Assembly (NCBI RefSeq): GCF_002210345.1
Contig: NZ_MWQI01000002.1
Coordinates: forward strand, 124,001 to 188,000
DNA from: Fibrobacter sp. UWB4
GTDB lineage: Bacteria > Fibrobacterota > Fibrobacteria > Fibrobacterales > Fibrobacteraceae
Length of the DNA: 64,000 nt
Reading direction: 5' to 3'
Part shown: piece after piece, positions 59,857 through 64,000 of the stretch
Layout of the letters: every line of letters starts with the position of its first letter
Position numbering within the stretch: the stretch's first letter is position 1
Program-made: the position numbers and the translations under genes
Notes under the pieces: generated by a model
The model's input: only the letters and a program-made list of their open reading frames with translations
Told to the model about the DNA's origin: nothing
Databases searched by the model: none

Positions 59857-61602
59857 TTAATAGCGGAAGTAGTTGCCCTTGGGGAGGTTTCGCAAGTCCG
59901 ACTGGTCGCGTACATTTCGCACTTTCTGGCCAAGCGCATTAACCGTGATGCCATTGGAACGCGGCTTTGTCGTAATCTTTTTCGATGCAATCGAAACAGG
60001 TCCATGCTGTTTTTCCCTTGCCGCCTTGCAACCCGTGCGGTAAACATTCGCCATATCAAACGCAAACATGTCGATATTCGGGCCACCATCAGCCGTAGCG
60101 GACTGGAACGTCACCTTGAAATCCAGGGCATCCACCCACACATCATCAATATAGACCGTATCCCAGACATCCCAAGAAGCTGTCGGCTTAAACACGACAT
60201 CATATGTGCCATTATCAATCGTGATATTCATGTTGCGATTCGCCGTTCCAGCAAAAGAATAGCGGATCATCACGCGGGCCTTTTCAGCCGACTGGTCCGA
60301 CGTCACCAAATATGTCGCCTTGCTGTAGGAGGAATTGTCAAAGTTAAAGAAACCCTTGCCGGTAAAGTTTTCATGATTGTCTTCCGAAAAACCATCCGCA
60401 ATCTCCGGCTGATACGTTTCAATCACAGAAGGCCAGGCATCCGTGCCAGCATCAAGCGAACAAAGCGATTCGTCGAGTTCGACTGCTTCAATCGGCCCGC
60501 TTGAACTGCTAGACTCACCAGCCCCCGAACTGTAAGTATCTTCGGAGCCATGAGATGTCGGCGTACAAGCGGAACCACCCTTGAACATCGCCGTGTAAGT
60601 AATATCGCGAGCCTTCGTCTTGAAGCCGTAATAAATCATATTCTTCGAGATTTCGTTGCAATCGTCATCGACCCACTTTTCAAACGTCTGGCCGTTCGGC
60701 GTCACGCGAAGCGTCATCGGGGAACCCGCCGGGAAATACTGCGTCTGCGTAATGAGGCCATTGTAATTCGAGAGGTTCGTCTTGACCTTGATGGTGTAAC
60801 GTTTCTTGATGCTCGCCACAAGCGTCGTGAGCGCAGCCTTTGCATCGGCAGAGAGATTCGTGTTGGACTTGAGATTTTCTTCGAGTTCTTCGCAGATCAT
60901 TTGTGCATGGCCCATCGAACCCATTTCCTGGAAATGCGTTGTACCATCGCTCACGCCATCGGGGTAATTCGGATACTCGCCCTTCTGCAAAGACTTGTAC
61001 AAGTATCGCGTCACATAATCCGGCATCGATTTATACGTCGTATTGTACGTGTTGTACGACTTCATGTTCAAATCGACAAACGGAATCTTGTTGTTCTTGG
61101 CGACCGTCTGCATCATGCCTCGGGCATCGTAATTATTGCTACCCGTCGAGAACACGTTGCGGCTTCCGTTCAAGTTCATCGGCGAAATCAGGACAACATT
61201 CATGCCCTTCTTTTGACCGGCATCTACATACTTCTGAATGTATCCCGGGAACTGCGAAGGTTCCACATAGCGAGCCGCCTTGCTGTAGTCGCGGTCATTG
61301 TGTCCAAACTGCACAAAGAGATAATCGCCCTTTTGCGCAGCGGCAATCACGCCGTCCAAGCGACCTTCTTCAATAAACGTTCTAGAACTGCGCCCTCCGA
61401 TAGCAGCGTTATTCACCTTGACGCGAGCACCATCGAAGAAATAACCAATAACTTGGCCCCAGCCCGTTTGCGGGTAAGCGTTATCCTTGTAAGTACAGAC
61501 CGTGGAATCGCCAACGACATGAATCGTGAAGCTCGTAGAATCGCTCACGGCGACACCCGCAAAAACAGCGGCAGCAAGAAAGAATTTAATAAACTTATTC
61601 AT
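59857..61602 (-). CDS. secreted CE12-like SGNH esterase with C-terminal CBM-like domain
   Basis: This 581-residue protein has a signal peptide. The SGNH domain (about 25-260) has the serine in VVGDSTVCTY (Ser33), a glycine block in AAIGGRSSRTF, an asparagine in QFGHND (Asn102) and SDGTTHF (Asp219, His223). These are features of rhamnogalacturonan acetylesterases (CE12). An InlB-like repeat (about 272-345), a Ser-rich linker and a CBM6/35-like module (about 385-540) follow, with a C-terminal sorting-like tail (LRNLPKGNYFRY). It would deacetylate pectin or other glycans outside the cell. It is a paralog of the gene at 61698. Confidence 0.85.
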   Translation of the reverse strand: MNKFIKFFLAAAVFAGVAVSDSTSFTIHVVGDSTVCTYKDNAYPQTGWGQVIGYFFDGARVKVNNAAIGGRSSRTFIEEGRLDGVIAAAQKGDYLFVQFGHNDRDYSKAARYVEPSQFPGYIQKYVDAGQKKGMNVVLISPMNLNGSRNVFSTGSNNYDARGMMQTVAKNNKIPFVDLNMKSYNTYNTTYKSMPDYVTRYLYKSLQKGEYPNYPDGVSDGTTHFQEMGSMGHAQMICEELEENLKSNTNLSADAKAALTTLVASIKKRYTIKVKTNLSNYNGLITQTQYFPAGSPMTLRVTPNGQTFEKWVDDDCNEISKNMIYYGFKTKARDITYTAMFKGGSACTPTSHGSEDTYSSGAGESSSSSGPIEAVELDESLCSLDAGTDAWPSVIETYQPEIADGFSEDNHENFTGKGFFNFDNSSYSKATYLVTSDQSAEKARVMIRYSFAGTANRNMNITIDNGTYDVVFKPTASWDVWDTVYIDDVWVDALDFKVTFQSATADGGPNIDMFAFDMANVYRTGCKAAREKQHGPVSIASKKITTKPRSNGITVNALGQKVRNVRDQSDLRNLPKGNYFRY

Positions 61603-61620
61603 AGGAATCCCTTTGTTGTC

Positions 61621-61641
61621 ATGCCCGATTCAATCGGGCAT
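61621..61641. repeat. ATGCCCGATT hairpin
   Basis: ATGCCCGATT, one base and AATCGGGCAT form a perfect 10-bp dyad preceded by TGTC and followed by CTCC. It is a variant of the GACA/GGAG hairpin family. Confidence 0.6.
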
Positions 61642-61665
61642 CTCCATCTCGTATTAAAAAAGGTG

Positions 61666-61685
61666 ATCCCCGCCTACGCGGGGAT
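61666..61685 (-). terminator. ATCCCCGC hairpin terminator
   Basis: ATCCCCGC, CTAC and GCGGGGAT form a stem with long A/T runs on both sides. On the minus strand it is followed by CACCTTTTTT. It ends the gene at 61698. Confidence 0.8.
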
Positions 61686-61697
61686 GACAAAAAAACA

Positions 61698-63539
61698 CTA
61701 CCTTACCTTCGCGAATGTTGCGACTAGTTTTTTTCTTCCCTGCTGGACCATCACGCGGTAAAGTCCATTTGCACGTACAAGCGTTGACAAATCAACTTCG
61801 CCAGCATCAATAGATTTACGCATAACAAGGCTACCATTCATATCGAACACGCTTACGTTTGCACGCTCTGCAAGCGAGAGCAAATTTCCACGAAGCCTAG
61901 TTTCCACACGCTCGGCACCAGCATGCAATGAAATCGTTGCACAGTCAGCGCCCACACGGCAAACACCGTCCAAGTTAAAGCCAAACGCATCAAGGTTCGG
62001 CGCACCATCGGATGTAAGCGACATGAACTTGAGAAGAGCTTCACCTTGCGGAGCATCCATCACTACATAAGCGGTATCCCACTTATCCCAGCCGCCAGTC
62101 GGAGGCGCACTCACATAATAATCGTGATCGAGGTACGCATTAAACATGCGGTCGCTCGTGCCACCATTAGCATAACGAACACCAAGCGTCACATAGCCAG
62201 CTCCGGGGAACTTCATCTTGTAACCGGCATAAGATTCCTTGGTGTTATCCAGATTGTAGTAACCCTCGCCAGTAAATCCGGTCCACTCGTTCTGAGACCA
62301 TCCAATTCCCGCTACATCAGGAGTATAGGCATCAAAGAACTTCTTGATATTTTTATCAACCTTCACACTGTCTTCCGTGCTGCCACCAATCGGCGTAAAC
62401 GGTTCAAACGTCACATCGTCAAGGCTCTTCGGGGTCGTTGTCGGGAATGCGGTCAAAGCCTTGCCATCGCCCGTGTACTTCTGAGCGGTACCGCCTTCAT
62501 ACACTGCAGTGAACTGCGTCGATGCAGAACCCATGACAAACGTGTGGATGTACGGAGACTTTACATTGGAGCGGCTCGGGGCGCCGACCTTGTTGCCGTT
62601 ACCGTCATACCAGCCCAAGAACTTTTTGCCGGACTTCGGAATGGTCTTGAGCATAACCGTCATGCCCTTCGGGTAGTAAGCGCTAAGAGAAGTCGCTTCG
62701 GCAGCGCCTTCCGGGCTCACCTTGACATCTACCTGGTACATAGGCGCCATGTAGTCGCCAAGTTTTTTCACAATCGGATCCTTGTGGGCGCGCATCTGTT
62801 CTGTAATGATACGTCCAAAGGCATTCGCACCGTTCATCTGTAAATGCACCTGGTCCGTCTGGTCACTGCCCAAGTTGCTATATTCAGATTTTGTAGCATA
62901 GTTGAAGATAAACTGTGCCGAATAGCGTTCGCCCACAGAAATCATGTAGTTCGCGACCATTTCGCTCATATCGATAAACGGAACGTTCAATTCCGTTGCA
63001 AGGCTCTGGTTAAGAGCCGGGTAGCCACGATAGCTGTTATGGATCTGCGTCGGAGAATCATAGTACAAGCGACGAATCGGGCTCATGATAATCGGATAAG
63101 CGCCTTTCGCCCTGACATCGCTCACAAGCTTTTTCATGTTGGAGGCAAAGAAGTCTTCCGTGCTGTAGTTCACGTCGTTAATACCGAACTGGACAACGAC
63201 ATAGTCGCCAGCCTGCAACTTGTCCGCAATGCAACCACCATTGGAGCAGCCCTTCTTAAAGAACATGTCGTAATAGCCGACCGCGGTGTTACCCTTTTTG
63301 TCCTTACCGCCGCCACCAAGCGACATGCCGCCCTGTCCACGGTTCACCACTGCCGCCTTGTTTACATCGAACCAGTAATGAAAATCCTGGCCCTGGCCCT
63401 GTTTGGGATAATAACCATCAGCCCAGTCCTGCATCGTCGAGTCACCGCACAAATAAATGGTGACCTTAGCCATCGCAAGCGGGGCCGCAATCATCGATGC
63501 CGCAACAGCACATTGCCAAACCTTAGAAAACATATTCAT
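61698..63539 (-). CDS. secreted CE12-like SGNH esterase with C-terminal CBM-like domain, paralog
   Basis: From the ATG at 63539 (613 residues) a signal peptide ends PLAMA. The SGNH domain (about 25-260) carries IYLCGDSTMQDW, GQGGMSLGGGG, VVQFGINDVN and DQTDQVHLQ. An InlB-like repeat with YYPKGMTVMLKTIP and FLGWYDGNGNK follows. A CBM6/35-like domain with DGAPNLDAFGFNLDG and a C-terminal tail (VRANGLYRVMVQQGRKKL) complete it. The frame extends to 63596 into a hairpin repeat and is not the real start. Together with 59857 and the partial gene at 63605 it forms a run of related secreted enzymes, perhaps from tandem duplication. Confidence 0.82.
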   Translation of the reverse strand: MNMFSKVWQCAVAASMIAAPLAMAKVTIYLCGDSTMQDWADGYYPKQGQGQDFHYWFDVNKAAVVNRGQGGMSLGGGGKDKKGNTAVGYYDMFFKKGCSNGGCIADKLQAGDYVVVQFGINDVNYSTEDFFASNMKKLVSDVRAKGAYPIIMSPIRRLYYDSPTQIHNSYRGYPALNQSLATELNVPFIDMSEMVANYMISVGERYSAQFIFNYATKSEYSNLGSDQTDQVHLQMNGANAFGRIITEQMRAHKDPIVKKLGDYMAPMYQVDVKVSPEGAAEATSLSAYYPKGMTVMLKTIPKSGKKFLGWYDGNGNKVGAPSRSNVKSPYIHTFVMGSASTQFTAVYEGGTAQKYTGDGKALTAFPTTTPKSLDDVTFEPFTPIGGSTEDSVKVDKNIKKFFDAYTPDVAGIGWSQNEWTGFTGEGYYNLDNTKESYAGYKMKFPGAGYVTLGVRYANGGTSDRMFNAYLDHDYYVSAPPTGGWDKWDTAYVVMDAPQGEALLKFMSLTSDGAPNLDAFGFNLDGVCRVGADCATISLHAGAERVETRLRGNLLSLAERANVSVFDMNGSLVMRKSIDAGEVDLSTLVRANGLYRVMVQQGRKKLVATFAKVR

Positions 63540-63570
63540 TATCAAAAACCAAACCTTTTCCGAATTTGTT

Positions 63571-63591
63571 ATGCCCGATTTAATCGGGCAT
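63571..63591. repeat. ATGCCCGATT hairpin, GACA type
   Basis: ATGCCCGATT, one base and AATCGGGCAT followed by GACA. It lies between two secreted-enzyme genes and is nearly identical to the element at 61621 in reverse orientation. Confidence 0.6.
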
Positions 63592-63604
63592 GACAAGCCT
63601 ACTT

Positions 63605-64000
63605 TTAATTATTAAACACACCTTTCTGAACAAACTTACCATCCAGTTTTACCTTCACAGTGTAGGCACCCTTCGGGAGCGCATCACGGTCGATGGCAAA
63701 TTCATTCACGCCAGCAGTCACATTCTTCGAAATGCCCATACGCACTGCACCCGACATATCATAGAAATAGACTTCTGCAAAACCGGCACACGGAGTGAAC
63801 AAAGTTCCAGTCGTCACATTGAAGATTACACCACTCCTGAACGTCTGCGGCACAATCGAAATCGGCGGAACAACTTGCGTACCATCGTAAAGTTCCACGC
63901 CATCAATGCCGAACGTGAACATATCGACATTCGGGCCGCCGTCACTCGTCATCGAAGAGAGCCTGAGCGTGTTGACACCCATCTTCAAATACACATCAAT
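63605..64000 (-). CDS. C-terminal end of a secreted protein with CBM-like and sorting-like domain, 5' end beyond window
   Basis: About 131 residues are visible. The segment TSDGGPNVDMFTFGIDGVELY matches the end of the CBM6/35-like module of the two SGNH esterases (GGPNIDMFAFD and GAPNLDAFGFN). It is followed by a sorting-like tail with AEVYFYDMSGAVRMG and LPKGAYTVKVKLDG. The catalytic domain lies beyond the right edge, so the enzyme type cannot be told. It is probably a third member of the pectin or glycan locus. Confidence 0.75.
   Translation of the reverse strand: MDVYLKMGVNTLRLSSMTSDGGPNVDMFTFGIDGVELYDGTQVVPPISIVPQTFRSGVIFNVTTGTLFTPCAGFAEVYFYDMSGAVRMGISKNVTAGVNEFAIDRDALPKGAYTVKVKLDGKFVQKGVFNN

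Noticed and set aside
63540-63596. N-terminal extension of the SGNH esterase into the hairpin
   Set aside because: The extra codons come from the ATGCCCGATT repeat and precede a proper signal peptide that begins at 63539.

Overview
The window looks like a chromosomal segment of a Fibrobacter-type bacterium (phylum Fibrobacterota). The evidence is a Gram-negative envelope toolkit (LptD, TamA/TamB, OmpA with thrombospondin-3 repeats, KdsB), fumarate reductase/succinate dehydrogenase of a succinate-forming anaerobe, several modular carbohydrate esterases and a pectate lyase with glycan-binding and C-terminal sorting-like domains, and two members of the TIGR02147 family that I associate with Fibrobacter. 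I see no rRNA, tRNA, CRISPR array, insertion sequence or complete prophage. Most genes lie on the minus strand.

Layout. 1-10.7 kb: PilM-like fragment, ComEA-like protein, kdsB, gatC, a UvrD/PcrA helicase, an AT-rich two-gene ATPase plus nuclease-like cassette (5.5-7.6 kb), pilB and thiL. 10.8-19.9 kb: two plus-strand genes (one a TIM-barrel glycosidase-like protein), two paralogous outer-membrane barrels flanking an inverted CE6-CBM6 acetylesterase, the divergent efp/epmB pair, another barrel, a lipoprotein and its coupled TIGR02147 gene. 20-22 kb: two AT-rich unknown genes, one possibly GIY-YIG-like. 22.3-28 kb: hisB, a RodZ-like gene, maf, lptD and a PDZ protein. 28-34.4 kb: an exported unknown, a metal ABC permease, a HAD phosphatase, dgt, a metallophosphoesterase, thyA and a small unknown. 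34.5-41.2 kb: TSP3-OmpA, radC, a barrel and an amino-acid ABC importer. 41.4-47.7 kb: frdB-frdA-frdC, ndk and a SurA/PpiC lipoprotein. 48-53.8 kb: tamB-tamA on the plus strand. 53.9-57 kb: an ABC ATPase coupled to a DUF4116-type repeat protein, and glyA. 57-64 kb: a pectin-oriented locus with a PL1 lyase, a coupled TIGR02147 gene, two SGNH/CE12 esterases and the end of a further secreted protein.

How genes work together. The 57-64 kb block would cut and deacetylate pectin at the cell surface. The CE6-CBM6 esterase would act on acetylated xylan. TamB/TamA, LptD and the PpiC lipoprotein build the outer membrane that carries these proteins. EpmB would supply the beta-lysine used to modify EF-P lysine 34. 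ThyA, Dgt, Ndk and the HAD phosphatase touch the nucleotide pool.

Intergenic DNA is unusually stereotyped. Several families of short repeats recur between genes: GTAGGAAGTAG-type minisatellites, GGAGATGCCCG hairpins ending in GGGCATGACA, GGATCCTTCG...CAGGATGACA elements, and GGGTCGCACC...GGTGCTTTGGG elements. Some form terminators, and some supply the first or last codons of genes. The best candidate for an undescribed system is the ATPase plus nuclease-like pair at 5531-7563. The two TIGR02147-lipoprotein coupled units come next.
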